Positions 43,083 to 54,269 of a stretch of 64,000 bases of DNA are shown piece after piece. A model generated the notes under the pieces. The model was not told the origin of the DNA and did not search any database. It was given only the letters and a program-made list of their open reading frames with translations. How positions within the stretch are numbered: position 1 is the stretch's first letter; each line of letters starts with the position of its first letter. Position numbers and translations under genes: made by a program. The stretch covers positions 13,721,001 through 13,785,000 of the forward strand of contig NC_090295.1 of the NCBI RefSeq assembly GCF_037392515.1. The letters are read 5' to 3'. The stretch comes from Haliotis asinina. Lineage: Eukaryota; Mollusca; Gastropoda; Lepetellida; Haliotidae.

Positions 43083-43334
43083 CAGCAACGTTTTTAGCAC
43101 TTTATTTTGGAAACGGATTTCTTGACCAAATGCCTTCACTTTGTGTTTTAATGACCATCCTCTTTATATCATCACTGACACTGAGAAATGATGGTCCCCT
43201 GCCACTTCCTCCTACGACCTTTACCTACTTTGTGGTATAATATCACTATCCACAAGTGTTTTGGTGTTCGCTATGAGTGAAAGGAATATATGGCATGGTA
43301 GAACGTTTCATCAAAATGTCCTGGTCGTTGGTAG

Positions 43335-43407
43335 GTCCCTGTAGCGCAGGGGATAGCGCGCTGGACTTCTAATCCAGAGGCCGTGGGTTCGAATCCCACC
43401 AGGGATG
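43335..43407 (+). tRNA. tRNA-Arg-UCU: tRNA-Arg(UCU), copy 130
   Basis: Consensus, T5 terminator. Confidence 0.96.
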
Positions 43408-43659
43408 CAGCAACGTTTTTAGCACTTTATTTTGGAAACGGATTTCTTGGCCAAATGCCTTCACTTTGTGTTTTAATGACCATCCTCTTTATATCATCAC
43501 TGACACTGAGAAATGAGGGTCCCCTGCCATTTCCTCCTACGGCTTTTACCTACTTTGTGGTATAATATCACTATCCACAAGTGTTTTGGTGTTCGCTATG
43601 AGTGAAAGGAATATATGGCATGGTAGAACGTTTCATCAAAATGTCCTGGTCGTTGGTAG

Positions 43660-43732
43660 GTCCCTGTAGCGCAGGGGATAGCGCGCTGGACTTCTAATCC
43701 AGAGGCCGTGGGTTCGAATCCCACCTGGGATG
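43660..43732 (+). tRNA. tRNA-Arg-UCU: tRNA-Arg(UCU), copy 131, acceptor mismatch
   Basis: A67 is U, leaving a U6-U67 mismatch in the acceptor stem. The terminator is interrupted (GTTTATAG). Confidence 0.86.
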
Positions 43733-43984
43733 CAGCAACGTTTATAGCACTTTATTTTCCAAACGGATTTCTTGACCAAATGCCTTCACTTTGTGTTTTA
43801 ATGACCATCCTCTTTATATCATCACTGACACTGAGAAATGAGGGTCCCCTGCCATTTCCTCCTACGGCCTTTACCTACTTTGTGGTATAATATCACTATC
43901 CACAAGTGTTTTGGTGTTCGCTATGAGTGAAAGGAATATATGGCATGGTAGAACGTTTCATCAAAATGTCCTGGTCGTTGGTAG

Positions 43985-44057
43985 GTCCCTGTAGCGCAGG
44001 GGATAGCGCGCTGGACTTCTAATCCAGAGGCCGTGGGTTCGAATCCCACCAGGGATG
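43985..44057 (+). tRNA. tRNA-Arg-UCU: tRNA-Arg(UCU), copy 132
   Basis: Consensus, T5 terminator. Confidence 0.96.
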
Positions 44058-44309
44058 CAGCAACGTTTTTAGCACTTTATTTTGGAAACGGATTTTTTGA
44101 CCAAATGCCTTCACTTTGTGTTTTAATGACCATCCTCTTTATATCATCACTGACACTGACAAATGAGGGTCCCCTGCCATTTCCTCCTACGGCTTTTACC
44201 TACTTTGTGGTATAATATCACTATCCACAAGTGTTTTGGTGTTCGCTATGAGTGAAAGGAATATATGGTATGGCAAAACGTTTCATCAAAATGTCCTGGT
44301 CGTTGGTAG

Positions 44310-44382
44310 GTCCCTGTAGCGCAGGGGATAGGGCGCTGGACTTCTGATCCAGATGCCGTGGGTTCGAATCCCACCAGGGATG
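44310..44382 (+). tRNA. tRNA-Arg-UCU: tRNA-Arg(UCU), copy 133, G23/G37
   Basis: C23 to G breaks the 12-23 pair. G37 and U45 are as in copy 122. T5 terminator. Confidence 0.85.
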
Positions 44383-44634
44383 CAGCAACGTTTTTAGCAC
44401 TTTATTTTGGAAACGGATTTCTTGACCAAATGCCTTCACTTTGTGTTTTAATGACCATCCTCTTTATATCATCACTGACACTGAGAAATGAGGGTCCCCT
44501 GCCATTTGCTCCTACGACCTTTACCTACTTTGTGGTATAATATCACTATCCACAAGTGTTTTGGTGTTCGCTATGAGTGAAAGGAATATATGGCATGGTA
44601 GAACGTTTCATCAAAATGTCCTGGTCGTTGGTAG

Positions 44635-44707
44635 GTCCCTGTAGCGCAGGGGATAGCGCGCTGGACTTCTAATCCAGAGGCCGTGGGTTCGAATCCCACC
44701 AGGGATG
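44635..44707 (+). tRNA. tRNA-Arg-UCU: tRNA-Arg(UCU), copy 134
   Basis: Consensus, T5 terminator. Confidence 0.96.
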
Positions 44708-44959
44708 CAGCAACGTTTTTAGCACTTTATTTTGGAAACGGATTTCTTGACCAAATGCCTTCACTTTGTGTTTTAATGACCATCCTCTTTATATCATCAC
44801 TGACACTGAGAAATGAGGGTCCCCTGCCATTTCCTCCTACGGCTTTTACCTACTTTGTGGTATAATATCACTATCCACAAGTGTTTTGGTGTTCGCTATG
44901 AGTGAAAGGAATATATGGCATGGTAGAACGTTTCATCAAAATGTCCTGGTCGTTGGTAG

Positions 44960-45032
44960 GTCCCTGTAGCGCAGGGGATAGCGCGCTGGACTTCTAATCC
45001 AGAGGCCGTGGGTTCGAATCCCACCAGGGATG
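44960..45032 (+). tRNA. tRNA-Arg-UCU: tRNA-Arg(UCU), copy 135
   Basis: Consensus, T5 terminator. Its spacer is of the diverged TTCATATCATCACTTAAA type. Confidence 0.96.
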
Positions 45033-45284
45033 CAGCAACGTTTTTAGCACTTTATTTTGGAAACGGATTTTTTGACCAAATGCCTTCACTTTGTGTTTTA
45101 ATGACCATCCTCTTCATATCATCACTTAAACTGACAAATGAGGGTCCCCTGCCATTTCCTCCTACGGCCGTTACCTACTTTGTGGTATAATATCACTATC
45201 CACAAGTGTTTTGGTGTTCGCTATGAGTGAAAGGAATATATGGCATGGTAGAACGTTTCATCAAAATGTCCTGGTCGTTGGTAG

Positions 45285-45357
45285 GTCCCTGTAGCGCAGG
45301 GGATAGCGCGCTGGACTTCTAATCCAGAGGCCGTGGGTTCGAATCCCACCACGGATG
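45285..45357 (+). tRNA. tRNA-Arg-UCU: tRNA-Arg(UCU), copy 136, acceptor mismatch
   Basis: G68 is C, leaving a C5-C68 mismatch. T5 terminator. The unit is 326 bp. Confidence 0.87.
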
Positions 45358-45610
45358 CAGCAACGTTTTTAGCACTTTATTTTGGAAACGGATTTTTTGA
45401 CCAAATGCCTTCACTTTGTGTTTTAATGACCATCCTCTTTATATCATCACTGACACTGACAAATGAGGGTCCCCTGCCATTTCCTCCTACGGCCTTTTAC
45501 ATACATTGTGGTATAATATCACTATCCACAAGTGTTTTGGTGTTCGCTATGAGTGAAAGGAATATATGGCATGGTAGAACGTTTCATCAAAATGTCCTGG
45601 TCGTTGGTAG

Positions 45611-45683
45611 GTCCCTGTAGCGCAGGGGATAGCGCGCTGGACTTCTAATCCAGAGGCCGTGGGTTCGAATCCCACCAGGGATG
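45611..45683 (+). tRNA. tRNA-Arg-UCU: tRNA-Arg(UCU), copy 137
   Basis: Consensus, T5 terminator. Confidence 0.96.
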
Positions 45684-45935
45684 CAGCAACGTTTTTAGCA
45701 CTTTATTTTGGAAACGGATTTCTTGACCAAATGCCTTCACTTTGTGTTTTAATGACCATCCTCTTTATATCATCACTGACACTGACAAATGATGGTCCCC
45801 TGCCATTTCCTCCTAAGGCCTTTACCTACTTTGTGGTATAATATCACTATCCACAAGTGATTTGGTGTTCGCTATGAGTGAAAGGAATATATGGCATGGT
45901 AGAACGTTTCATCAAAATGTCCTGGTCGTTGGTAG

Positions 45936-46008
45936 GTCCCTGTAGCGCAGGGGATAGCTCGCTGGACTTCTAATCCAGAGGCCGTGGGTTCGAATCCCAC
46001 CAGAGATG
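45936..46008 (+). tRNA. tRNA-Arg-UCU: tRNA-Arg(UCU), copy 138, U24/A69
   Basis: U24 mismatch in the D stem and C4-A69 mismatch in the acceptor. T5 terminator. Confidence 0.84.
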
Positions 46009-46260
46009 CAGCAACGTTTTTAGCACTTTATTTTGGAAACGGATTTCTTGACCAAATGCCTTCACTTTGTGTTTTAATGACCATCCTCTTTATATCATCA
46101 CTGACACTGAGAAATGAGGGTCCCCTGCCATTTCCTCCTACGGCCTTTACCTACTTTGTGGTATAATATCACTATCCACAAGTGTTTTGGTGTTCGCTAT
46201 GAGTGAAAGGAATATATGGCATGGTAGAACGTTTCATCAAAATGTCCTGGTCGTTGGTAG

Positions 46261-46333
46261 GTCCCTGTAGCGCAGGGGATAGCGCGCTGGACTTCTAATC
46301 CAGAGGCCGTGGGTTCGAATCCCACCAGGGATG
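46261..46333 (+). tRNA. tRNA-Arg-UCU: tRNA-Arg(UCU), copy 139
   Basis: Consensus gene with a T4 terminator (GATTTTAG). Confidence 0.95.
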
Positions 46334-46585
46334 CAGCAACGATTTTAGCACTTTATTTTGGAAACGGATTTCTTGATCAAATGCCTTCACTTTGTGTTTT
46401 TTTGACCATCCTCTTTATATCATCACTGACACTGAGAAATGAGGGTCCCCTGCCATTTCCTCCTACGGCCTTTACCTACTTTGTGGTATAATATCACTAT
46501 CCACAAGTGTTTTGGTGTTCGCTATGAGTGAAAGGAATATATGGCATGGTAGAACGTTTCATCAAAATGTCCTGGTCGTTGGTAG

Positions 46586-46658
46586 GTCCCTGTAGCGCAG
46601 GGGATAGCTCGCTGGACTTCTAATCCAGAGGCCGTGGGTTCGAATCCCACCAGAGATG
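46586..46658 (+). tRNA. tRNA-Arg-UCU: tRNA-Arg(UCU), copy 140, U24/A69
   Basis: Same pair of mismatches as copy 138, 650 bp away. T5 terminator. Confidence 0.84.
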
Positions 46659-46910
46659 CAGCAACGTTTTTAGGACTTTATTTTGGAAACGGATTTCTTG
46701 ACCAAATGCCTTCACTTTGTGTTTTAATGACCATCCTCTTTATATCATCACTGACACTGAGAAATGAGGGTTCCCTGCCATTTCCTCCTACGGCCTTTAC
46801 CTACTTACTGCTGTAACATCAGTATCCACAAGTGTTTTGGTGTTCGCTATGAGTGAAAGGAATATATGGCATGGTAGAACGTTTCATCAAAATGTCCTAG
46901 TCGTTGGTAG

Positions 46911-46983
46911 GTCCCTGTAGCGCAGGGGATAGCGCGCTGGACTTCTAGTCCAGAGGCCGTGGGTTCGAATCCCACCAGGGATG
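46911..46983 (+). tRNA. tRNA-Arg-UCU: tRNA-Arg(UCU), copy 141, G38
   Basis: A38 to G. T5 terminator. Confidence 0.92.
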
Positions 46984-47235
46984 CAGCAACGTTTTTAGCA
47001 CTTTATTTTGGAAACGGATTTCTTGACCAAATGCCTTCACTTTGTGTTTTAATGACCATCCTCTTTATATCATCACTGACACTGAGAAATGAGGGTCCCC
47101 TGCCATTTCCTCCTACGGCCTTTACCTACTTTGTGGTATAATATCACTATCCACAAGTGTTTTGGTGTTCGCTATGAGTGAAAGGAATATATGGCATTGT
47201 AGAACGTTTCATCAAAATGTCCTGGTCGTTGGTAG

Positions 47236-47308
47236 GTCCCTGTAGCGCAGGGGATAGCGCGCTGGACTTCTAATCCAGAGGCCGTGGGTTCGAATCCCAC
47301 CAGGGATG
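47236..47308 (+). tRNA. tRNA-Arg-UCU: tRNA-Arg(UCU), copy 142
   Basis: Consensus, T5 terminator. Confidence 0.96.
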
Positions 47309-47560
47309 CAGCAACGTTTTTAGCACTTTATTTTGGAAACGGATTTCTTGACCAAATGCCTTCACTTTGTGTTTTAATGACCATCCTCTTTATATCATCA
47401 CTGACACTGAGAAATGAGGGTCCCCTGCCATTTCCTCCTACGGCCTTTACCTACTTTGTGGTATAATATCACTATCCACAAGTGTTTTGGTGTTCGCTAT
47501 GAGTGAAAGGAATATATGGCATGGTAGAACGTTTCATCAAAATGTCCTGGTCGTTGGTAG

Positions 47561-47633
47561 GTCCCTGTAGCGCAGGGGATAGCGCGCTGGACTTCTAATC
47601 CAGAGGCCGTGGGTTCGAATCCCACCAGGGATG
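47561..47633 (+). tRNA. tRNA-Arg-UCU: tRNA-Arg(UCU), copy 143
   Basis: Consensus, T5 terminator. Confidence 0.96.
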
Positions 47634-47885
47634 CAGCAACGTTTTTAGCACTTTATTTTGGAAACGGATTTTTTGATCAAATGCCTTCACTTTGTGTTTT
47701 AATGACCATCCTCTTTATATCATCACTGACACTGAGAAATGAGGGTCCCCTGCCATTTCCTCCTACGGCCTTTACCTACTTTGTGGTATAATATCACTAT
47801 CCACAAGTGTTTTGGTGTTCGCTATGAGTGAAAGGAATATATGGCATTGTAGAACGTTTCATCAAAATGTCCTGGTCGTTGGTAG

Positions 47886-47958
47886 GTCCCTGTAGCGCAG
47901 GGGATAGCTCGCTGGACTTCTAATCCAGAGGCCGTGGGTTCGAATCCTACCAGGGATG
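47886..47958 (+). tRNA. tRNA-Arg-UCU: tRNA-Arg(UCU), copy 144, U24/U63
   Basis: U24 mismatch and G51-U63 wobble. The terminator is interrupted (GTTTATAG). The spacer has the five-base TTTCCAAATG deletion seen at 3.8-6.4 kb. Confidence 0.86.
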
Positions 47959-48204
47959 CAGCAACGTTTATAGCACTTTATTTTGGAAACGGATTTCCAA
48001 ATGCCTTCACTTTGTGTTTTAATGACCATCCTCTTTATATCATCACTGACACTGAGAAATGAGGGTCCCTGCCATTTCCTCCTACGGCCTTTACCTACTT
48101 ACTGCTGTAACATCACTATCCACAAGTGTTTTGGTGTTCGCTATGAGTGAAAGGAATATATCGCATTGTAGAACGTTTCATCAAAATGTCCTGGTCGTTG
48201 GTAG

Positions 48205-48277
48205 GTCCCTGTAGCGCAGGGGATAGCGCGCTGGACTTCTAATCCAGAGGCCGTGGGTTCGAATCCCACCAGGGATG
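48205..48277 (+). tRNA. tRNA-Arg-UCU: tRNA-Arg(UCU), copy 145
   Basis: Consensus, T5 terminator. Confidence 0.96.
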
Positions 48278-48529
48278 CAGCAACGTTTTTAGCACTTTAT
48301 TTTGGAAACGGATTTCTTGACCAAATGCCTTCACTTTGTGTTTTAATGACCATCCTCTTTATATCATGACTGACACTGGGAAATGAGGGTCCCCTGCCAT
48401 TTCCTCCTACGGCCTTTACCTACTTTGTGGTATAATATCACTATCCACAAGTGTTTTGGTGTTCGCTATGAGTGAAAGGAATATATGGCATGGTAGAACG
48501 TTTCATCAAAATGTCCTGGTCGTTGGTAG

Positions 48530-48602
48530 GTCCCTGTAGCGCAGGGGATAGCGCGCTGGACTTCTAATCCAGAGGCCGTGGGTTCGAATCCCACCAGGGA
48601 TG
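48530..48602 (+). tRNA. tRNA-Arg-UCU: tRNA-Arg(UCU), copy 146
   Basis: Consensus, T5 terminator. Confidence 0.96.
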
Positions 48603-48854
48603 CAGCAACGTTTTTAGGACTTTATTTTGGAAACGGATTTCTTGACCAAATGCCTTCACTTTGTGTTTTAATGACCATCCTCTTTATATCATCACTGACA
48701 CTGACAAATGAGGGTCCCCTGCCATTTCCTCCTACGGCCTTTACCTACTTTGTGGTATAATATCACTATCCACAAGTGATTTGGTGTTCGCTATGAGTGA
48801 AAGGAATATATGGCATGGTAGAACGTTTCATCAAAATGTCCTGGTCGTTGGTAG

Positions 48855-48927
48855 GTCCCTGTAGCGCAGGGGATAGCTCGCTGGACTTCTAATCCAGAGG
48901 CCGTGGGTTCGAATACCACCAGGGATG
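48855..48927 (+). tRNA. tRNA-Arg-UCU: tRNA-Arg(UCU), copy 147, U24/A61
   Basis: U24 mismatch. C61 to A breaks the highly conserved G53-C61 pair and touches box B. T5 terminator. Probably weakened. Confidence 0.82.
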
Positions 48928-49179
48928 CAACAACGTTTTTACCACTTTATTTTGGAAACGGATTTCTTGACCAAATGCCTTCACTTTCTGTTTTAATGAC
49001 CATCCTCTTTATATCATCACTGACACTGAGAAATGAGGGTCCCCTGCCATTTCCTCCTACGGCCTTTACCTACTTTGTGGTATAATATCACTATCCACAA
49101 GTGTTTTGGTGTTCGCTATGAGTGAAAGGAATATATGGCATGGTAGAACGTTTCATCAAAATGTCCTGGTCGTTGGTAG

Positions 49180-49252
49180 GTCCCTGTAGCGCAGGGGATA
49201 GCGCGCTGGACTTCTAGTCCAGAGGCCGTGGGTTCGAATCCCACCAGGGATG
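49180..49252 (+). tRNA. tRNA-Arg-UCU: tRNA-Arg(UCU), copy 148, G38
   Basis: A38 to G. T5 terminator. Confidence 0.92.
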
Positions 49253-49504
49253 CAGCAACGTTTTTAGCACTTTATTTTGGAAACGGATTTCTTGACCAAA
49301 TGCCTTCACTTTGTGTTTTAATGACCATCCTCTTTATATCATCACTGACACTGACAAATGAGGGTCCCCTGCCATTTCCTCCTACGGCCTTTACCTACTT
49401 TGTGGTATAATATCACTATCCACAAGTGTTTTGGTGTTCGCTATGAGTGAAAGGAATATATGGCATGGTAGAACGTTTCATCAAAATGTCCTGGTCGTTG
49501 GTAG

Positions 49505-49577
49505 GTCCCTGTAGCGCAGGGGATAGCGCGCTGGACTTCTAGTCCAGAGGCCGTGGGTTCGAATCCCACCAGGGATG
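49505..49577 (+). tRNA. tRNA-Arg-UCU: tRNA-Arg(UCU), copy 149, G38
   Basis: A38 to G. T5 terminator. Confidence 0.92.
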
Positions 49578-49829
49578 CAGCAACGTTTTTAGCACTTTAT
49601 TTTGGAAACGGATTTCTTGACCAAATGCCTTCACTTTGTGTTTTAATGACCATCCTCTTTATATCATCACTGACACTGACAAATGAGGGTCCCCTGCCAT
49701 TTCCTCCTACGGCCTTTACCTACTTTGTGGTATAATATCACTATCCACAAGTGTTTTGGTGTTCGCTATGAGTGAAAGGAATATATGGCATTGTAGAACG
49801 TTTCATCAAAATGTCCTGTTCGTTGGTAG

Positions 49830-49902
49830 GTCCCTGTAGCGCAGGGGATAGCGCGCTGGACTTCTAATCCAGAGGCCGTGGGTTCGAATCCCACCAGGGA
49901 TG
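49830..49902 (+). tRNA. tRNA-Arg-UCU: tRNA-Arg(UCU), copy 150
   Basis: Consensus, T5 terminator. Confidence 0.96.
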
Positions 49903-50154
49903 CAGCAACGTTTTTAGCACTTTATTTTGGAAACGGATTTCTTGACCAAATGCCTTCACTTTGTGTTTTAATGACCATCCTCTTTATATCATCACTGACA
50001 CTGAGAAATGAGGGTCCCCTGCCATTTCCTCCTACGGCCTTTACCTACTTTGTGGTATAATATCACTATCCACAAGTGTTTTGGTGTTCGCTATGAGTGA
50101 AAGGAATATATGGCATGGTAGAACGTTTCATCAAAATGTCCTGGTCGTTGGTAG

Positions 50155-50227
50155 GTCCCTGTAGCGCAGGGGATAGCGCGCTGGACTTCTAATCCAGAGG
50201 CCGTGGGTTCGAATCCCACCAGGGATG
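50155..50227 (+). tRNA. tRNA-Arg-UCU: tRNA-Arg(UCU), copy 151
   Basis: Consensus, T5 terminator. Confidence 0.96.
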
Positions 50228-50479
50228 CAGCAACGTTTTTAGCACTTTATTTTGGAAACGGATTTCTTGACCAAATGCCTTCACTTTGTGTTTTAATGAC
50301 CATCCTCTTTATATCATCACTGACACTGACAAATGAGGGTCCCCTGCCATTTCCTCCTACGGCTTCTACCTACTTTGTGGTATAATATCACTATCCACAA
50401 GTGTTTTGGTGTTCGCTATGAGTGAAAGGAATATATGGCATGGTAGAACGTTTCATCAAAATGTCCTGGTCGTTGGTAG

Positions 50480-50552
50480 GTCCCTGTAGCGCAGGGGATA
50501 ACTCGCTGGACTTCTAATCCAGAGGCCGTGGGTTCGTATCCCACCAGGGATG
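50480..50552 (+). tRNA. tRNA-Arg-UCU: tRNA-Arg(UCU), copy 152, probably defective
   Basis: A22, U24 and U58 as in copies 28 and 33, here with a T4 terminator (GTTTTAAG). Confidence 0.77.
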
Positions 50553-50804
50553 CAGCAACGTTTTAAGCACTTTATTTTGGAAACGGATTTCTTGACCAAA
50601 TGCCTTCACTTTGTGTTTTAATGACCATCCTCTTTATATCATCACTGACACTGAGAAATGAGGGTTCCCTGCCATTTCCTCCTACGGCCTCTACCTACTT
50701 ACTGCTGTAACATCAGTATCCACAAGTGTTTTGGTGTTCGCTATGAGTGAAAGGAATATATGGCATGGTAGAACGTTTCATCAAAATGTCCTAGTCGTTG
50801 GTAG

Positions 50805-50877
50805 GTCCCTGTAGCGCAGGGGATAGCGCGCTGGACTTCTAGTCCAGAGGCCGTGGGTTCGAATCCCACCAGGGATG
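50805..50877 (+). tRNA. tRNA-Arg-UCU: tRNA-Arg(UCU), copy 153, G38
   Basis: A38 to G. T5 terminator. Confidence 0.92.
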
Positions 50878-51129
50878 CAGCAACGTTTTTAGCACTTTAT
50901 TTTGGAAACGGATTTCTTGACCAAATGCCTTCACTTTGTGTTTTAATGACCATCCTCTTTATATCATCACTGACACTGAGAAATGAGGGTCCCCTGCCAT
51001 TTCCTCCTACGGCCTTTACCTACTTTGTGGTATAATATCACTATCCACAAGTGTTTTGGTGTTCGCTATGAGTGAAAGGAATATATGGCATTGTAGAACG
51101 TTTCATCAAAATGTCCTGGTCGTTGGTAG

Positions 51130-51202
51130 GTCCCTGTAGCGCAGGGGATAGCGCGCTGGACTTCTAATCCAGAGGCCGTGGGTTCGAATCCCACCAGGGA
51201 TG
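51130..51202 (+). tRNA. tRNA-Arg-UCU: tRNA-Arg(UCU), copy 154
   Basis: Consensus, T5 terminator. Confidence 0.96.
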
Positions 51203-51454
51203 CAGCAACGTTTTTAGCACTTTATTTTGGAAACGGATTTCTTGACCAAATGCCTTCACTTTGTGTTTTAATGACCATCCTCTTTATATCATCACTGACA
51301 CTGAGAAATGAGGGTCCCCTGCCATTTCCTCCTACGGCCTTTACCTACTTTGTGGTATAATATCACTATCCACAAGTGTTTTGGTGTTCGCTATGAGTGA
51401 AAGGAATATATGGCATGGTAGAACGTTTCATCAAAATGTCCTGGTCGTTGGTAG

Positions 51455-51527
51455 GTCCCTGTAGCGCAGGGGATAGCGCGCTGGACTTCTAGTCCAGAGG
51501 CCGTGGGTTCGAATCCCACCAGGGATG
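51455..51527 (+). tRNA. tRNA-Arg-UCU: tRNA-Arg(UCU), copy 155, G38
   Basis: A38 to G. T5 terminator. Confidence 0.92.
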
Positions 51528-51779
51528 CAGCAACGTTTTTAGCACTTTATTTTGGAAACGGATTTCTTGACCAAATGCCTTCACTTTGTGTTTTAATGAC
51601 CATCCTCTTTATATCATCACTGACACTGAGAAATGAGGGTCCCCTGCCATTTCCTCCTACGGCCTTTACCTACTTTGTGGTATAATATCACTATCCACAA
51701 GTGTTTTGGTGTTCGCTATGAGTGAAAGGAATATATGGCATTGTAGAACGTTTCATCAAAATGTCCTGTTCGTTGGTAG

Positions 51780-51852
51780 GTCCCTGTAGCGCAGGGGATA
51801 GCGCGCTGGACTTCTAGTCCAGAGGCCGTGGGTTCGAATCCCACCAGGGATG
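51780..51852 (+). tRNA. tRNA-Arg-UCU: tRNA-Arg(UCU), copy 156, G38
   Basis: A38 to G. T5 terminator. Confidence 0.92.
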
Positions 51853-52104
51853 CAGCAACGTTTTTAGCACTTTATTTTGGAAACGGATTTCTTGACCAAA
51901 TGCCTTCACTTTGTGTTTTAATGACCATCCTCTTTATATCATCACTGACACTGAGAAATGAGGGTCCCCTGCCATTTCCTCCTACGGCCTTTACCTACTT
52001 TGTGGTATAATATCACTATCCACAAGTGTTTTGGTGTTCGCTATGAGTGAAAGGAATATATGGCATGGTAGAACGTTTCATCAAAATGTCCTGGTCGTTG
52101 GTAG

Positions 52105-52177
52105 GTCCCTGTAGCGCAGGGGATAGCGCGCTGGACTTCTAATCCAGAGGCCGTGGGTTCGAATCCCACCAGGGATG
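52105..52177 (+). tRNA. tRNA-Arg-UCU: tRNA-Arg(UCU), copy 157
   Basis: Consensus, T5 terminator. Confidence 0.96.
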
Positions 52178-52429
52178 CAGCAACGTTTTTAGCACTTTAT
52201 TTTGGAAACGGATTTTTTTACCAAATGCCTTCACTTTGCGTTTTAATGACCATCCTCTTTATATCATCACTGACACTGACAAATGAGGGTCCCCTGCCAT
52301 TTCCTCCTACGGCTTCTACCTACTTTGTGGTATAACATCACTATCCACAAGTGTTTTGGTGTTCGCTATGAGTGAAAGGAATATATGGCATGGTAGAACG
52401 TTTCATCAAAATGTCCTGGTCGTTGGTAG

Positions 52430-52502
52430 GTCCCTGTAGCGCAGGGGATAGCTCGCTGGACTTCTAATCCAGAGGCCGTGGATTCGTATCCCACCAGGGA
52501 TG
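52430..52502 (+). tRNA. tRNA-Arg-UCU: tRNA-Arg(UCU), copy 158, probably defective
   Basis: U24, A53 (breaking the 53-61 pair) and U58 together damage the D stem, T arm and box B. T4 terminator. A truncated unit follows. Confidence 0.77.
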
Positions 52503-52736
52503 CAGCAACGTTTTAAGCACTTTATTTTGGAAACGGATTTCTTGACCAAATGCCTTCACTTTGTGTTTTAATGACCATCCTCTTTATATCATCACTGACA
52601 CTGAGAAATGAGGGTCCCCTGCCATTTCCTCCTACGGCCTTTACCTACTTTGTGGTATAATATCACTATCCACAAGTGTTTTGGTGTTCGCTATGAGTGA
52701 AAGGAATATATGGCATTGTAGAACGTTTCATCAAAA

Positions 52737-52878
52737 CAGATTTTTTGACCAAATGCCTTCACTTTGTGTTTTAATGACCATTCTCTTCATATCATCACTT
52801 AAACTGACAAATGAGGGTCCCCTGCCATTTCGTTATGAGTGAAAGGAATATATGACATAGTAGAACGTTTCATCAAAA
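52737..52878 (+). repeat. 142-bp truncated unit lacking the tRNA
   Basis: Same junctions as at 2007, with private changes CCATTCTCTTC and GACATAGTAG. It is the last truncated unit in the window. Confidence 0.92.
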
Positions 52879-52896
52879 TGTCCTGGTCGTTGGTAG

Positions 52897-52969
52897 GTCC
52901 CTGTAGCGCAGGGGATAGCGCGCTGGACTTCTAATCCAGATGCCGTGGGTTCGAATCCCACCAGGGATG
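52897..52969 (+). tRNA. tRNA-Arg-UCU: tRNA-Arg(UCU), copy 159
   Basis: G45 to U only. T5 terminator. Confidence 0.94.
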
Positions 52970-53221
52970 CAGCAACGTTTTTAGCACTTTATTTTAGAAA
53001 CGGATTTTTTTACCAAATGCCTTCACTTTGTGTTTTAATGACCATCCTCTTTATATCATCACTGACACTGAGAAATGAGGGTCCCCTGCCATTTCCTCCT
53101 ACGGCCTTTACCTACTTTGTGGTATAATATCACTATCCACAAGTGTTTTGGTGTTCGCTATGAGTGAAAGGAATATATGGCATGGTAGAACGTTTCATCA
53201 AAATGTCCTGTTCGTTGGTAG

Positions 53222-53294
53222 GTCCCTGTAGCGCATGGGATAGCGCGCTGGACTTCTAATCCAGAGGCCGTGGGTTCGAATCCCACCAGGGATG
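53222..53294 (+). tRNA. tRNA-Arg-UCU: tRNA-Arg(UCU), copy 160, box A variant
   Basis: G15 to U as in copy 128. T5 terminator. Confidence 0.88.
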
Positions 53295-53546
53295 CAGCAA
53301 CGTTTTTAGCACTTTATTTTGGAAACGGATTTCTTGACCAAATGCCTTCACTTTGTGTTTTAATGACCATCCTCTTTATATCATCACTGACACTGAGAAA
53401 TGAGGGTCCCCTGCCATTTCCTCCTACGGCTTTTACCTACTTTGTGGTATAATATCACTATCCACAAGTGTTTTGGTGTTCGCTATGAGTGAAAGGAATA
53501 TATGGCATGGTAGAACGTTTCATCAAAATGTCCTGGTCGTTGGTAG

Positions 53547-53619
53547 GTCCCTGTAGCGCAGGGGATAGCGCGCTGGACTTCTGATCCAGATGCCGTGGGT
53601 TCGAATCCCACCAGGGATG
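53547..53619 (+). tRNA. tRNA-Arg-UCU: tRNA-Arg(UCU), copy 161, G37
   Basis: G37 and U45 as in copy 129. T5 terminator. Confidence 0.89.
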
Positions 53620-53871
53620 CAGCAACGTTTTTAGCACTTTATTTTGGAAACGGATTTCTTGACCAAATGCCTTCACTTTGTGTTTTAATGACCATCCTCT
53701 TTATATCATCACTGACACTGAGAAATGAGGGTCCCCTGCCATTTCCTCCTACGGCTTTTACCTACTTTGTGGTATAATATCACTATCCACAAGTGTTTTG
53801 GTGTTCGCTATGAGTGAAAGGAATATATGGCATTGTAGAACGTTTCATCAAAATGTCCTGGTCGTTGGTAG

Positions 53872-53944
53872 GTCCCTGTAGCGCAGGGGATAGCGCGCTG
53901 GACTTCTAATCCAGAGGCCGTGGGTTCGAATCCCACCAGGGATG
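53872..53944 (+). tRNA. tRNA-Arg-UCU: tRNA-Arg(UCU), copy 162
   Basis: Consensus, T5 terminator. First unit of the diverged right-hand family. Confidence 0.96.
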
Positions 53945-54196
53945 CAGCAACGTTTTTAGCACTTTATTTTGGAAACAGATTTTTTGACCAAATGCCTTCA
54001 CTTTGTGTTTTAATGACCATCCTCTTCATATCATCACTGACACTGACAAATGAGGGTCCCCTGCCATTTCCTCCTACGGCCTTTACCTACATTGTGGTAT
54101 AATATCACTATCCACAAGTGTTTTGGTATTCGCTATGAGTGAAAGGAATATATGGCATGGTAGAAAGTTTCATCAAAATGTCCTGGTCGTTGGTAG

Positions 54197-54269
54197 GTCC
54201 CTGTAGCGCAGGGGATAGCGCGCTGGACTTCTAATCCAGAGGCCGTGGGTTCGAATCCCACCAGGGATG
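54197..54269 (+). tRNA. tRNA-Arg-UCU: tRNA-Arg(UCU), copy 163
   Basis: Consensus, T5 terminator. Confidence 0.96.

Larger units (their letters stand above)
42360..43334 (+). repeat. 3-unit haplotype shared with 52897-53871, copy 1
   Basis: Three units carry TTTTAGAAACGG, the GCGCATGGG box A change and the G37/U45 tRNA in that order. The same series recurs 10537 bp away. Confidence 0.85.
52897..53871 (+). repeat. 3-unit haplotype shared with 42360-43334, copy 2
   Basis: Same three marked units in the same order, offset 10537 bp, each preceded by a truncated unit. The first tRNA adds a U45 change absent from copy 1. Confidence 0.83.
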
